A stretch of 64,000 bases of DNA from Acidibrevibacterium fodinaquatile (GCF_003352165.1 NZ_CP029176.1:3355501-3419500), one strand, 5' to 3'; counted from the stretch's first letter, positions 16,780 to 24,916 are shown. The notes: generated by a model from the letters alone, not told the origin. Program-made: numbers and translations.

Positions 16780-18507
16780 TTGGACGCGACGCTGACCCTG
16801 GTTGATCTCGCCGGCCTGATCGCCCTCCTGCTCTGGGGGGTGCATATGGTGCAAACCGGGGTGCAGCGCGCCTTTGGCCCCTCGTTGCGGCGGTTTCTCG
16901 GGGTCGCGCTGGCGCGCCGGCCGGCCGCCTTCGTCGCCGGGCTCGGCATCACCGCGATTTTGCAAAGCAGCACCGCAACCGGGCTGATGGTCGCCTCCTT
17001 CGCCGCCGAGGGCATGCTGGCGCTGGTTCCCGGCCTTGCGGTGATGCTCGGCGCCAATGTCGGGACGACGCTGATCGTCCAAGTGCTCTCGTTCGATGTC
17101 TCGCGCATCGCGACCTTGTTCATCCTCGCCGGCGTGATCGCCTTTCGCCGTGGCGGCGCGAGCCAGGTGCGCGATCTCGGGCGGGTCGGCATCGGGCTCG
17201 GGCTCATGCTGCTGGCGCTGCATCTCCTGCTTCAGGTGATCACGCCCTATGAGGACGTCCCCAGCCTCCGGCTACTGCTCGGGGCTCTCACCACGCAGCC
17301 GCTGATGGACGTCTTGCTTGCGGCGTTGCTCACCTGGGCTGCGCATTCCTCGGTCGCCGTGGTGCTGGTGATCATGTCGTTCGCGGCGCGCGGAGTGGTG
17401 CCGCCGGATGCCGCCTTCGCGCTCGTGCTCGGCGCCAATCTCGGCACCGCGATCAATCCGCTGCTCGAAGGGAGCGCCGGCGACGATCCGGCGGCGCGGC
17501 GGCTGCCGATGGGAAACCTGCTCAACCGCGTCGCCGGCGTCATCGTCGCCTTGCTGCTGCTCGGCCCGATCGGGCGGACGCTGGTGGTGCTGGAGCCGGA
17601 TCCGGCGCGCGCCGTCGCCGATTTCCACACCGCGTTCAATCTCGTTCTCGCGCTCATTTTCTTCCCGGCCCTCACCCCCTATGCGCGGCTCTTGGCGTGG
17701 CTGCTGCCCTCGCGCGTCGCCGCAATCGATCCCGGGCGGCCGCTCTATCTCGACGCCGCCGCGCGCGAGACGCCGACGATCGCCATCGCCGCCGCCGCGC
17801 GCGAAGCGCTGCGCATGGCGGACGTGCTGGAGACCATGCTCGCCGGCGCGCGTGCCGCCCTGATCGGCGGCGACCGGCGGCGGGTCGGCGAGACGCGGCG
17901 ACTCGATGACGTGCTGGATCGGCTGAACGCGGCGATCAAAGCCTATCTCACCCTGCTCGACCCCGAATCGATGAGCGAGGCGGATCATCAACGCCTCGCG
18001 CAGGTGCTCGCTTTTACGACCCATCTCGAAAACGCCGGCGATGTCGTTGACAAAAACCTCCTCGCCCATGCCGCCAAGCGCATCAAGCGCGGTATCGCGT
18101 TTTCGCCCGAGGGCGGCGCCGAGCTTGATCAGATGTTCGCCCGGCTGGTGAAGAATTTGCGCACCGCCGCCTCGGTTTTTCTCTCCGGCGATCTTGCGAC
18201 CGCGCGCCTGTTGGCCGCGGAAAAGGAGACGCTCCGCGATCTCGAGGCGCGGGCGACGGCGGCGCATTTCGCGCGCCTGCGCGCGGGGCGAATCGACAGC
18301 ACCGAGACCAGCACGCTGCATCTCGACGTTTTGCGGGACCTTCTGCGGATAAACACCCATTTCGTCGCCGCCGCCGCCTATCCGGTCTTGGAGGAGCAGG
18401 GCGCGTTGCTCCCGAGCCGGTTGCGGCCAAACGACGAAACCGCCCTGAAAGAGGCCGCGGGCGACTCGCAGGAAATCCGGCAAATCGACCAACCCTCCCA
18501 GGGGTAG
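16780..18507 (+). CDS. Na/Pi cotransporter II family protein with PhoU-like tail
   Basis: Predicted inner-membrane sodium-phosphate symporter. The 575-residue protein has two inverted Na_Pi_cotrans repeats, marked by QSSTATGLM at residues 62-70 and HSSVAVVLVIMS near 189-200, within about eight to nine hydrophobic segments up to residue 330. From about 335 to 550 it is hydrophilic and helical, resembling PhoU. The start is TTG at 16780 behind AAGGGAGGG. An intrinsic terminator in front suggests leader control. Substrate is inferred from the family; some members move other anions. Confidence 0.88.
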   Translation: MDATLTLVDLAGLIALLLWGVHMVQTGVQRAFGPSLRRFLGVALARRPAAFVAGLGITAILQSSTATGLMVASFAAEGMLALVPGLAVMLGANVGTTLIVQVLSFDVSRIATLFILAGVIAFRRGGASQVRDLGRVGIGLGLMLLALHLLLQVITPYEDVPSLRLLLGALTTQPLMDVLLAALLTWAAHSSVAVVLVIMSFAARGVVPPDAAFALVLGANLGTAINPLLEGSAGDDPAARRLPMGNLLNRVAGVIVALLLLGPIGRTLVVLEPDPARAVADFHTAFNLVLALIFFPALTPYARLLAWLLPSRVAAIDPGRPLYLDAAARETPTIAIAAAAREALRMADVLETMLAGARAALIGGDRRRVGETRRLDDVLDRLNAAIKAYLTLLDPESMSEADHQRLAQVLAFTTHLENAGDVVDKNLLAHAAKRIKRGIAFSPEGGAELDQMFARLVKNLRTAASVFLSGDLATARLLAAEKETLRDLEARATAAHFARLRAGRIDSTETSTLHLDVLRDLLRINTHFVAAAAYPVLEEQGALLPSRLRPNDETALKEAAGDSQEIRQIDQPSQG

Positions 18508-18606
18508 TGGTAATCGGCGGTTAACCAATCAAGATATAGATTGACGCGGCCGAATTTTACGGCAGGATAGGGGGCTCAGCCGATCGCAGCCAAAGAGGGA
18601 AAAGCC

Positions 18607-20454
18607 GTGCTCGACATCGATATTCAATTGCCCGGGCGCCAGCAGATCCATGTCGATCGTGGTCGTGACGCGTTGCTGACCGATTTCGGCCGCGCGACGC
18701 TCGATGACCGCTATCTGCTCCCGGGCGAGGGCTATCAGGATCTCTTCGCCCGCGTTGCAAGCTATTATGGCGACGATCAGGGGCATGCGCAGCGGCTTTA
18801 CGACTATATGAGCCGGCTCTGGTTCATGCCGGCAACGCCGGTGCTCTCCAATGGCGGCACGGCGCGTGGTTTGCCGATTTCCTGCTTCCTGAACGAGGCG
18901 TCCGACAGTCTGGAGGGCATCGTCGGCCTGTGGAACGAGAATGTCTGGCTTGCCTCGAAGGGTGGCGGCATCGGCAGTTACTGGGGCAATCTGCGCTCGA
19001 TCGGCGAAAAAGTCGGCCAGAACGGCAAGACCTCGGGCGTCATCCCGTTCATCCGGGTGATGGACAGTCTGACGCTGGCGATCTCGCAGGGCAGCCTCCG
19101 GCGCGGCTCGGCGGCGGTCTATTTGCCGGTCTCGCACCCCGAGATCGAGGAATTCGTTGAAATCCGCCGCCCGACCGGCGGTGATCCGAATCGCAAGGCG
19201 CTCAATCTCCATCACGGCATCCTGGTTTCGGACGCGTTCATGCGCGCCGTCGAGGCGGATGAGCCTTGGGCGTTGGTCTCACCGAAGGATGGCGCGGTGG
19301 TGCGCAGCATCTCCGCTCGCGCGCTCTGGATCAGGATTCTGACCGCCCGTGTCGAGACCGGGGAGCCGTATCTGATCTTCTCCGACCAGGTGAACCGCCT
19401 TCGCCCCGAGCATCAGAAACTCGCCGGGCTCGAAGTCAAAACCTCCAATCTCTGCTCGGAGATCACGCTGCCGACCGGGATCGACCAGCACGGCCGCCAG
19501 CGCACCGCGGTCTGCTGCCTGTCTTCGGTCAATCTCGAGCATTGGTTCGCGTGGAAGGATCATCCCCTCTTCATCGAGGATGTGATGCGCTTTCTCGACA
19601 ATGTCCTGCAGGATTTCATCGACCGCGCGCCGGAAGGCATGGAACGCGCCAAATATTCGGCGATGCGCGAGCGTTCGGTCGGGCTCGGGGTGATGGGTTT
19701 CCACTCCTTCCTCCAAGCGCAGCACGTGCCGTTCGAAAGCGTCATCGCCAAGGTCTGGAACAAGCGCATGTTCCAGCATCTCCGCACCCAGGCGGATGCC
19801 GCGTCGCGGCTGCTCGCCGAGGAGCGCGGCCCCTGCCCCGACGCCGCCGACTATGGCTTCTCCGAGCGCTTCTCGAACAAGATCGCGATCGCGCCGACCG
19901 CCTCGATCTCGATCATCGCCGGCAATGCGAGCCCGGGGATCGAGCCGATCGCCGCCAATGTCTTTCTCCAGAAGACGCTGTCCGGCAGCTTTACCGTGCG
20001 CAACCGCCATCTCCAGGCCCTCCTCGCCGAAAAGGGGATGGACAACGAGGCGGTCTGGTCCTCGATCACGCTCAACAAGGGCAGCGTGCAGCATCTCGAT
20101 TTCCTCACCGAGCACGAAAAAGCGGTGTTCAAGACCGCGTTCGAACTCGATCAGCGTTGGGTGATCGAACACGCCGCCGACCGCACGCCGTTCGTCTGTC
20201 AGAGCCAGTCGGTCAACGTCTTCCTCCCCGCCAATGTGCATAAACGCGATCTGCACCAGATTCATCTGTTGGCGTGGAAACGCGGTCTCAAATCTCTCTA
20301 TTACTGCCGCAGCCTTTCGATCCAGCGCGCCGATAATGTGAGCGAGAAAGCGATCCGCCCGGAGGAGGCGCCGGCCGGGGCCGCGCCGGCGATGGCCGCA
20401 CCGCCGCCAGCCGCGCGGGTCGCCGATTATGAGGAATGCCTCGCCTGCCAGTGA
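18607..20454 (+). CDS. nrdA: Class I ribonucleoside-diphosphate reductase large subunit (NrdA)
   Basis: Reduces ribonucleoside diphosphates to deoxyribonucleotides together with a radical-bearing NrdB subunit. The 615-residue protein is shorter than E. coli NrdA, and no N-terminal ATP-cone is visible, so activity control by ATP/dATP may be absent. Visible landmarks are ATPVLSNGG (about 78), Cys93 in PISCF, Cys283 in NLCSE, the SLYYCRS radical-transfer tyrosines (about 565) and the C-terminal redox pair Cys611-x2-Cys614. The start is GTG at 18607 behind AGAGGGAAAAG. No nrdB follows; three tiny lipoprotein genes do. Confidence 0.9.
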   Translation: MLDIDIQLPGRQQIHVDRGRDALLTDFGRATLDDRYLLPGEGYQDLFARVASYYGDDQGHAQRLYDYMSRLWFMPATPVLSNGGTARGLPISCFLNEASDSLEGIVGLWNENVWLASKGGGIGSYWGNLRSIGEKVGQNGKTSGVIPFIRVMDSLTLAISQGSLRRGSAAVYLPVSHPEIEEFVEIRRPTGGDPNRKALNLHHGILVSDAFMRAVEADEPWALVSPKDGAVVRSISARALWIRILTARVETGEPYLIFSDQVNRLRPEHQKLAGLEVKTSNLCSEITLPTGIDQHGRQRTAVCCLSSVNLEHWFAWKDHPLFIEDVMRFLDNVLQDFIDRAPEGMERAKYSAMRERSVGLGVMGFHSFLQAQHVPFESVIAKVWNKRMFQHLRTQADAASRLLAEERGPCPDAADYGFSERFSNKIAIAPTASISIIAGNASPGIEPIAANVFLQKTLSGSFTVRNRHLQALLAEKGMDNEAVWSSITLNKGSVQHLDFLTEHEKAVFKTAFELDQRWVIEHAADRTPFVCQSQSVNVFLPANVHKRDLHQIHLLAWKRGLKSLYYCRSLSIQRADNVSEKAIRPEEAPAGAAPAMAAPPPAARVADYEECLACQ

Positions 20455-20504
20455 CATAAAGGCGGCGTGCGGCCGGCGCGGGAGGTAAACCCGGGAGGCT
20501 CGCG

Positions 20505-20630
20505 ATGACTGGTTTCCTTCGCGTAGTTTTGATCGCGTGCCTCATCCTCGCCGCTTGCCACCCTCAAACCACGCCACCACGTGTGGACCAGAAGCCGCCA
20601 GGGGCGATGCCCCCACTGCACGGCATGTAA
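20505..20630 (+). CDS. Tiny lipoprotein, first of a tandem trio
   Basis: A 41-residue protein with a textbook lipoprotein signal: MTGFLRVVL, a hydrophobic stretch, then the lipobox LAAC with Cys18. The mature part is only 24 residues, starts CHPQ and ends with LHGM. GGGAGG stands 9 bases before the ATG. It begins 50 bases after nrdA, and two similar genes follow within 300 bases. No function is recognised. Export and lipid modification are inferred from the signal. Confidence 0.72.
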   Translation: MTGFLRVVLIACLILAACHPQTTPPRVDQKPPGAMPPLHGM

Positions 20631-20647
20631 CGCGAGGAGGATGTTCC

Positions 20648-20770
20648 GTGAGATCGCTGCTCTGGGCCACGCTCATGCTGGTCGGTCTCGCGGCGTGCCA
20701 TCCGTCTCCGACGACGCAATCCCAGGAGCAGCAGCCGGTGCCGGGCCAGATGCCGCGAATGGGCTATTGA
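20648..20770 (+). CDS. Tiny lipoprotein, second of a tandem trio
   Basis: A 40-residue protein starting with GTG at 20648 behind GAGGAGG. It has a short signal (RSLLWATLMLVG) and the lipobox LAAC with Cys17. The mature part starts CHPSP, is rich in Gln, and ends MPRMGY. The start CHP is shared with the first gene and the end MGY with the third, so the three appear to be paralogues. Longer in-frame readings upstream run antisense-like through the first gene and were rejected. Confidence 0.72.
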   Translation: MRSLLWATLMLVGLAACHPSPTTQSQEQQPVPGQMPRMGY

Positions 20771-20810
20771 TCGTCGGCGCATGCGCGCCGGCAAGAACGG
20801 GAGAACAAGG

Positions 20811-20930
20811 ATGAAATTTTTTCTCTGGGCGGTGATGCTGGCGTCCCTCGGCGTGACACTCGGCTGCGCCAACCGCAACCAGCCGGTGGTGCAGGACAAT
20901 GAAACCATGCAGCAGCATATGGGTTACTGA
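20811..20930 (+). CDS. Tiny lipoprotein, third of a tandem trio
   Basis: A 39-residue protein behind GGGAGAACAAGG. Signal MKFFLWAVMLASLGVTLG precedes Cys19; the lipobox TLGC is less canonical than in the two genes before it. The mature part (CANRNQPVV...) ends HMGY, matching the MGY end of the second protein. Function unknown. Because the trio sits right behind nrdA and just before an IS66 element, it may be the edge of an accessory patch. Confidence 0.68.
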   Translation: MKFFLWAVMLASLGVTLGCANRNQPVVQDNETMQQHMGY

Positions 20931-21083
20931 GAGACCATAAGAACTCTCGGGTCGCGTCGCGCCATGTGTGGGCCGTAGGGCTGTATGCTCTGCGACCTCA
21001 TGCCCACCATGCCAGAGCCTCGTTTGCGCCCATTGGTCCAGAAATTCGCCGATATGCTCGCCGACCCACCCGTTTTCGCCAAG
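20931..21083. other. Short stretch before the IS66 element, no gene recognised
   Basis: Contains a 37-codon + frame (from ATG at 20989) and an overlapping minus-strand frame, neither with a clear ribosome site or family resemblance. Joined across the IS66 insertion it leads into the broken IS1595 transposase at 24211, so it may be debris of an older mobile element. This is inference. Confidence 0.4.
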
Positions 21084-21091
21084 GGTGTCGG
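21084..21091. repeat. Target-site duplication, left copy
   Basis: GGTGTCGG immediately left of the IS66 element; the same 8 bases follow the right end at 24171-24178. Eight bases is the length usual for the IS66 family, which fixes the element's boundaries. Confidence 0.92.
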
Positions 21092-21172
21092 GTAAGCATC
21101 CGGCATGAACCGCGGGTTTTGTATTCGGTTGGTGTTTAGGAAGGAGCGGCTGTGGTGATTGGTTCTGTTTGA

Positions 21173-21616
21173 TTATTTTAAAGGCAGGGCCTGGACCATC
21201 TCGGTGGCCTCACTGGTGTCGCGATGGACCTCTTCACGGATGACGCGATCTGTCACGTCGGTGAGATACTGCGTCAGTGCGTTGTTCAGTTCCTGGAATT
21301 CCGGCCATAGCACCTGGTCGACAAATGCCTGCGGTACCCGCACCATGACGGTGGTCAGGCGTTGCCGATAAAGGCGGTATGGCTTCAGGCCGTAGCGTCG
21401 GCACAACGCCAGGAACAGTCGGCGCGACCATTGGTCGCGCAGAGAGAACTGCATCTCGATTGTTTTGTCCTGGCCCTGAATTTCCGCCAGCCGGGCGTGA
21501 ACGCGCCCGAGTGCGGCCTCGGCCGCTGTGCGTTCGCCGATCGTTGCCGCTCCGGCGAACAATGCCTCGATCTTTCGCAGCTTCTCCCGAAGCACGCCCT
21601 CTTCAGACACATCCAA
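21173..21616 (-). CDS. Conserved hypothetical passenger protein inside the IS66 element
   Basis: About 147 residues if started at the TTG at 21616 (GTG at 21610 is an alternative), overlapping the 3' end of tnpC by 14 bases and so probably translationally coupled. The N-terminal half is charged and probably coiled coil (EEGVLREKLRKIEALFAG, then AALGRVHARLAEIQ). The C-terminal half has RRYGLKPYRLYRQRLTTVMVRVP and FVDQVLWPEFQELNNAL. Similar proteins are remembered from other alphaproteobacterial genomes, without known function. It lies between the terminal repeats, so it moves with the element. Confidence 0.7.
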   Translation of the reverse strand: MDVSEEGVLREKLRKIEALFAGAATIGERTAAEAALGRVHARLAEIQGQDKTIEMQFSLRDQWSRRLFLALCRRYGLKPYRLYRQRLTTVMVRVPQAFVDQVLWPEFQELNNALTQYLTDVTDRVIREEVHRDTSEATEMVQALPLK

Positions 21617-23270
21617 TCTCTTCCGTTGCACTTGCCGCAACTTTGCTGGCGTTAACGCAGTTCCAGGGCAACAACTGGCCGAGGCGCCTGGCGGGATAGT
21701 CGTTGATCCCGGCGAGCACATCGGCGAGCCAGGCTTGCGGATCCACATTGTTGAGACGTGCCGTCTGGATCAGCGTGTAGAGGATGGCGGCCCGCTCGCC
21801 GCCGCGATCGGAACCGCAGAACAGCCACGCCTTGCGGCCGAGTGGCACGCAACGCAAGGCGCGTTCGGCGGCGTTGTTGGTCAGGCAGACCCGGCCATCC
21901 GCGAGAAAGCGGGTGAAGCTGTCCCAGCGGCGGAGCATGTAGTTGATGGCTTTGGCCAGATCGTGATGGCGCGAGAGCTTCGTGAGCTGAGCGGTCAGCC
22001 AGGCATGGAGTTCGGCAACCAGCGGCGCGCTATGCTGCTGGCGTACAGCCAGTCGCTCGGCGGCTGTTTTGCCGTTGATGGTTCGCTCGATTTCGAACAA
22101 AGCATCGAGCCGCTGCACGGTCGCGAGCGCGATCGGGTAGACCATGGCGCCTTGCTCGCCGCGGCTCTTCCTGCGGGCGGCGCCCGCGATATCGGCCAGC
22201 TCGAAAAATTTCCGCCTTGCATGGGCGAAACAGCCGGCTTCCCGCACCGGCGCAGGGCTGCGGCCAGCTTTATACAACGCGCCATAGCCGTCATAGGCGT
22301 CGGCCTGGAGGATGCCCGACCAGCCGGCAAGATGGGCTTGTGGATGTTCGCCGCGTCGATCCCGCGCATAGTGGAACAGCACCGCCGGCGGGGCGTGGCC
22401 GGCGAAGGGCCGGTCGTCGCGCACATAGACCCATAGCCGCGCCGTATCGGTCTTGCCGCGAGCCATGACCGGTACCGTCGTGTCGTCGCCATGCAGACGC
22501 TCGGCGGCAAGGACATGGGCCTCGATCAGCCGGTAGAGCGGCATCAGCACGGAACACGCCGCCCCGACCTGATCGGCAAGCGTCGAGACGCTGAGCGGAA
22601 CGCCCTCGCGGGCAAAACGTTCGGCCTGGCGGTTGAGCGGCTGGTGCTGACCATACTTCTCAAACAACAGCATGGCGAGAAAGCGCGGGCCCGCCCAGCC
22701 GCGCGGAACGACATGAAAGGGGGCCGGCGGCTGAGTGATCGCCTCGCAAGCCCGGCAGGAGAATTTCTCCCGCACCGTCTGGACGATTTTCCACTGCCGC
22801 GGGATCACCTCCAGCGTCTCGGTGACATCCTCCCCGAGCTTCGACAAGCTGGTGCTGCCGCAGGCAGGGCAAGAGCAGGGTGAGGGGATCACCACACGCT
22901 CACGCGGCAGATGCTCGAGAAAGGGCTTTCTGGCGGGACGCTTGCGCACGAACCCACCGACATGCGTGGTTTTCGCCGCGGCGGTTGCAGCTGCCAGCCC
23001 GTCTTCACTGGCGTCGGCCTCAAGCTCTTCGAGCTGCAATTCCAGCTGATCGAGCAGACGGCGGCTGCGTTCGGCGCTGGCGCCGTATTGCTCGCGCCGC
23101 AGCCGGGCAATCTGCAGCTTGAGATGAGCGATCAAGGCCTCGGTCGCACTCTCCCGAGCACGGGCCTCGACCAGTCGCGCCTCGGCCTCGTCGGCGCGCT
23201 GGATCGTTGCAATCACCAGCGCCTTCAGCGCGCCAATATCGTCCGGGAGAGGCGTGTCGGTGAGGGTCAC
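21603..23270 (-). CDS. tnpC: IS66 family transposase TnpC
   Basis: Main DDE transposase of IS66 elements. The 555-residue protein has an N-terminal coiled coil with the leucine-rich LKLQIARLRREQYGASAERSRRLLDQL (about 50-76), a CxxC zinc-binding-like segment (CPACGS, about 135; CRACEA, about 175), and the catalytic region with HGDDTTVPV (about 280), ADAYDGYGALY (about 335) and NNAAERALR (about 470). It ends at a TGA at 21603-21605 that overlaps the downstream passenger frame. Confidence 0.95.
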   Translation of the reverse strand: MTLTDTPLPDDIGALKALVIATIQRADEAEARLVEARARESATEALIAHLKLQIARLRREQYGASAERSRRLLDQLELQLEELEADASEDGLAAATAAAKTTHVGGFVRKRPARKPFLEHLPRERVVIPSPCSCPACGSTSLSKLGEDVTETLEVIPRQWKIVQTVREKFSCRACEAITQPPAPFHVVPRGWAGPRFLAMLLFEKYGQHQPLNRQAERFAREGVPLSVSTLADQVGAACSVLMPLYRLIEAHVLAAERLHGDDTTVPVMARGKTDTARLWVYVRDDRPFAGHAPPAVLFHYARDRRGEHPQAHLAGWSGILQADAYDGYGALYKAGRSPAPVREAGCFAHARRKFFELADIAGAARRKSRGEQGAMVYPIALATVQRLDALFEIERTINGKTAAERLAVRQQHSAPLVAELHAWLTAQLTKLSRHHDLAKAINYMLRRWDSFTRFLADGRVCLTNNAAERALRCVPLGRKAWLFCGSDRGGERAAILYTLIQTARLNNVDPQAWLADVLAGINDYPARRLGQLLPWNCVNASKVAASATEEIGCV

Positions 23271-23338
23271 CAGACGACAGAATCAACATCCAGCGGCGCG
23301 CGCAAGCGAAAAATGCACACCCGGCGGAAAAATCCGCT

Positions 23339-23680
23339 CTATCCCGCGCTCGCTGGTCGCCAGGAATATTGCGGATTGCGCCACTCGATTCCGTCAAGAA
23401 GACAAAACAGCTGCGCCTGCGTCAGCCGCACCGCGCCATCTGCCGCAGACGGCCAGATGAATCGCCCTCGCTCAAGCCGCTTGCTATACAGCGACATCCC
23501 GAGGCCGTCGTGCCAAATGATCTTGACTAACGATCCACTGCGCCCGCGGAACACAAAGAGATCGCCACCGTGAGGGTCACGGCTCAATCCCTGCTGGACC
23601 TGCAAGGCCAAACCCTGCATCCCGCGGCGCATATCGGTGTGGCCCATCGCGATCCATACGCAAACACCCGACGGGATCAT
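23339..23680 (-). CDS. tnpB: IS66 family accessory protein TnpB
   Basis: 113-residue protein of the IS66 Orf2 family, required with TnpA for efficient transposition in studied members. It shows MIPSGVCVWIAMGHTDMRRGM at the start, GGDLFVFRGRSGSLVKIIWHDGLGM (about 38-62) and the LYSKRLERGRFIWP segment. The ATG at 23680 is chosen because it overlaps the tnpA stop (ATGA) and gives the family N-terminus; a longer frame to 23743 is only a shadow of tnpA. Confidence 0.93.
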   Translation of the reverse strand: MIPSGVCVWIAMGHTDMRRGMQGLALQVQQGLSRDPHGGDLFVFRGRSGSLVKIIWHDGLGMSLYSKRLERGRFIWPSAADGAVRLTQAQLFCLLDGIEWRNPQYSWRPASAG

Positions 23681-24081
23681 CGCAGCGCCGTCAGCGCCGC
23701 CGTCACCAATGCCGGCTCGGCCGCCCCCTCGATCACCACGCATGCACCAGCTGGCAGCCGAACCTCAATCCGAGCAGGCGCCGCCGTCCTGTCTCTGGCT
23801 TGCGGATCTCCGACCGCGCCACCCACCGCATCGCACGGCAGGACGCCAGCTCCCGCCTCTGGCACAGTCTCCAGCGGCAAGAACACCGCAGGCATCGGCG
23901 CCGGCCTCAGCTCCCCCGCACGCGCCAGCCGCCGCCAATGCCACAACTGCCCGCGTGAGACCTCGTGTCGCCGCGCCACCTCGGCAAAGACCGCGCCAGG
24001 CGCCTGCGCCTCCGCCACAATCCGCAGCTTGTCCTCATCCCGCCAGCGACGCCGGCGCTCCACACCCGTGATAATCTCCAT
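23677..24081 (-). CDS. tnpA: IS66 family protein TnpA
   Basis: 134-residue Orf1 of the element with a helix-turn-helix: RRRWRDEDKLRIVAEAQAPG, then VARRHEVSRGQLWHWRRLAR at about residues 35-54. The C-terminal half is Ala/Pro-rich and ends in IEVRLPAGACVVIEGAAEPALV, typical of IS66 TnpA. Overlaps tnpB by 4 bases. A large palindrome stands just upstream (24092-24126). Confidence 0.92.
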   Translation of the reverse strand: MEIITGVERRRRWRDEDKLRIVAEAQAPGAVFAEVARRHEVSRGQLWHWRRLARAGELRPAPMPAVFLPLETVPEAGAGVLPCDAVGGAVGDPQARDRTAAPARIEVRLPAGACVVIEGAAEPALVTAALTALR

Positions 24082-24091
24082 CCCGACACCC

Positions 24092-24126
24092 GCTCATAAC
24101 GACGCTCATAAGAGCGCCGTTATGAG
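24092..24126. promoter_or_regulatory. Palindrome in the IS66 leader upstream of tnpA
   Basis: GCTCATAACG (24092-24101) is the exact reverse complement of CGTTATGAGC (24117-24126), and inside it CGCTC pairs with GAGCG around ATAA. The octamer GCTCATAA occurs twice directly and once inverted. It lies between the terminal repeat and tnpA, so it could be an operator, a subterminal transposase site or an mRNA hairpin. Confidence 0.6.
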
Positions 24127-24170
24127 CACCCCAATCCATCAAAAACAGGCGGCCTTCCGCGGAAGCTTAC

Positions 24171-24178
24171 GGTGTCGG
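24171..24178. repeat. Target-site duplication, right copy
   Basis: GGTGTCGG directly after the IS66 right end, identical to 21084-21091. Confidence 0.92.
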
Positions 24179-24210
24179 CGCGGTATGAAAAAAATAAGGG
24201 GAGTCTTTGA

Positions 24211-24731
24211 GGCCTGAGAAATCGACGAAACCTTCATCGGCAAGAAGGAAGGCGTCCCAGTACGGCGCGGATATGCCCATAAGCACGCCGTAATGACGCT
24301 GGTTGAGCGCCGCCCGGAAGGCGCCGGCGCCAGATCCTTCCACGTCGAAGGGGCTGCCGCTGCCGATCATCAAGGCGCACGTGAACAGCGGCATTCATAT
24401 AATGACGGACGAGGCCGGTCAGTATTCAAGCCTGAGCAAGCATTTCGCGGCACATGACTTTGTGCGTCACAGCGCGGGCGAATATGGGCGCGGCGAAGCC
24501 CAACTCAACACGGCGGAAGGCTTCTATTCCGTATTCAAGTGCGGAATGAAGGGCATCTATCAGCATTGCGCAGAGCATTATCCGCATCGCTATGTCGCGG
24601 AATTTGATTTCCGCTATGACAACCGCGTCCGCCTTGGTGTTGATGATGCCGAGCGCGCGGCCCGAATAGTTCGTGGCGCCGCTAGCAAGCGGCTGATGTA
24701 TCGGCGGACTGACGGCGAAGCCGCCGCCTAA
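24211..24731 (+). pseudogene. Broken IS1595-family (ISXO2-like) transposase, C-terminal half
   Basis: Homology begins abruptly after an in-frame stop, at EIDETFIGKKEG (24218), the first catalytic region of ISXO2-like DDE transposases. It runs to ARSFHVEG, then shifts by one base near 24350. The second frame continues IIKAHVNSG, MTDEAGQYSSLSKHF, DFVRHSAGEYGRG and AEGFYSVFKCGMKGIYQHC to a stop at 24731. The N-terminal half is missing. The frameshift and missing start make it non-functional. A hairpin (24739-24759) follows the stop. Confidence 0.85.
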
Positions 24732-24916
24732 GTGCCACGGGAAGCCATAGCGGCTTCCCGCTCTCGTCGTTGCCACTGGGCGCGTCCTTTGCCAGTATCC
24801 GGTTTGGGTGCGTTCTTATGCAATTCCGGGTTAGAAATAAGAAGGCGCCGCATCACATCCCGAGTCCTCTCAGGGATGTCCCTCAAGCGCGGATCGTCGA
24901 TTTGGCCCTTCGTCAT
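24728..24916 (-). CDS. Small hypothetical protein, last gene of a low-GC operon
   Basis: 62 residues, strongly charged (MTKGQIDDPRLRDIPERTRDVMRRLL...; tail GRAQWQRREREAAMASRGT). No family is recognised. Its ATG overlaps the stop of the preceding gene (ATGA), which supports real translation and an operon. Its last codons overlap the stop of the dead IS1595 transposase on the other strand, so its C-terminus may have been altered by that insertion. A hairpin at 24739-24759 lies inside its 3' end. Confidence 0.55.
   Translation of the reverse strand: MTKGQIDDPRLRDIPERTRDVMRRLLISNPELHKNAPKPDTGKGRAQWQRREREAAMASRGT
24739..24759. repeat. Hairpin at the end of the IS1595 remnant
   Basis: GGGAAGCC (24739-24746) pairs with GGCTTCCC (24752-24759) around ATAGC. 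There is no T tract on either side. It may be the remaining right end of the mobile element or a bidirectional transcript end. Confidence 0.5.

Larger units (their letters stand above)
21092..24170 (-). mobile_element. Complete IS66-family insertion sequence with passenger gene (3079 bp)
   Basis: The ends are GTAAGCATCCG (21092-21102) and, read from the other strand, GTAAGCTTCCG (24170-24160), matching at 10 of 11 bases. They are flanked by perfect 8-bp duplications GGTGTCGG. Inside on the minus strand are tnpA, tnpB and tnpC in the usual IS66 order, then a fourth reading frame overlapping the end of tnpC. All three transposition genes are open, so the element may still be active. Confidence 0.93.

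Noticed and set aside
16546-17223. 225-codon minus frame upstream of and opposite the Na/Pi transporter
   Set aside because: Low-complexity Arg/Gln/Asp sequence without a family; the opposite strand encodes a clear transporter.
18529-18544. NrdR-box-like palindrome TCAAGATATAGATTGA before nrdA
   Set aside because: Only one box with several mismatches to the usual sequence; NrdR sites normally come in pairs, and no second one was found at the expected spacing.
20537-20647. N-terminal extension of the second lipoprotein (reading MPHPRRLPPSN...)
   Set aside because: It runs out of frame through the first lipoprotein gene and would hide the signal peptide; the GTG at 20648 with GAGGAGG explains the protein better.
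20924-21106. 60-codon minus-strand frame across the left end of the IS66 element
   Set aside because: It crosses the target duplication and the IS end, overlaps the third lipoprotein gene and has no convincing ribosome site.
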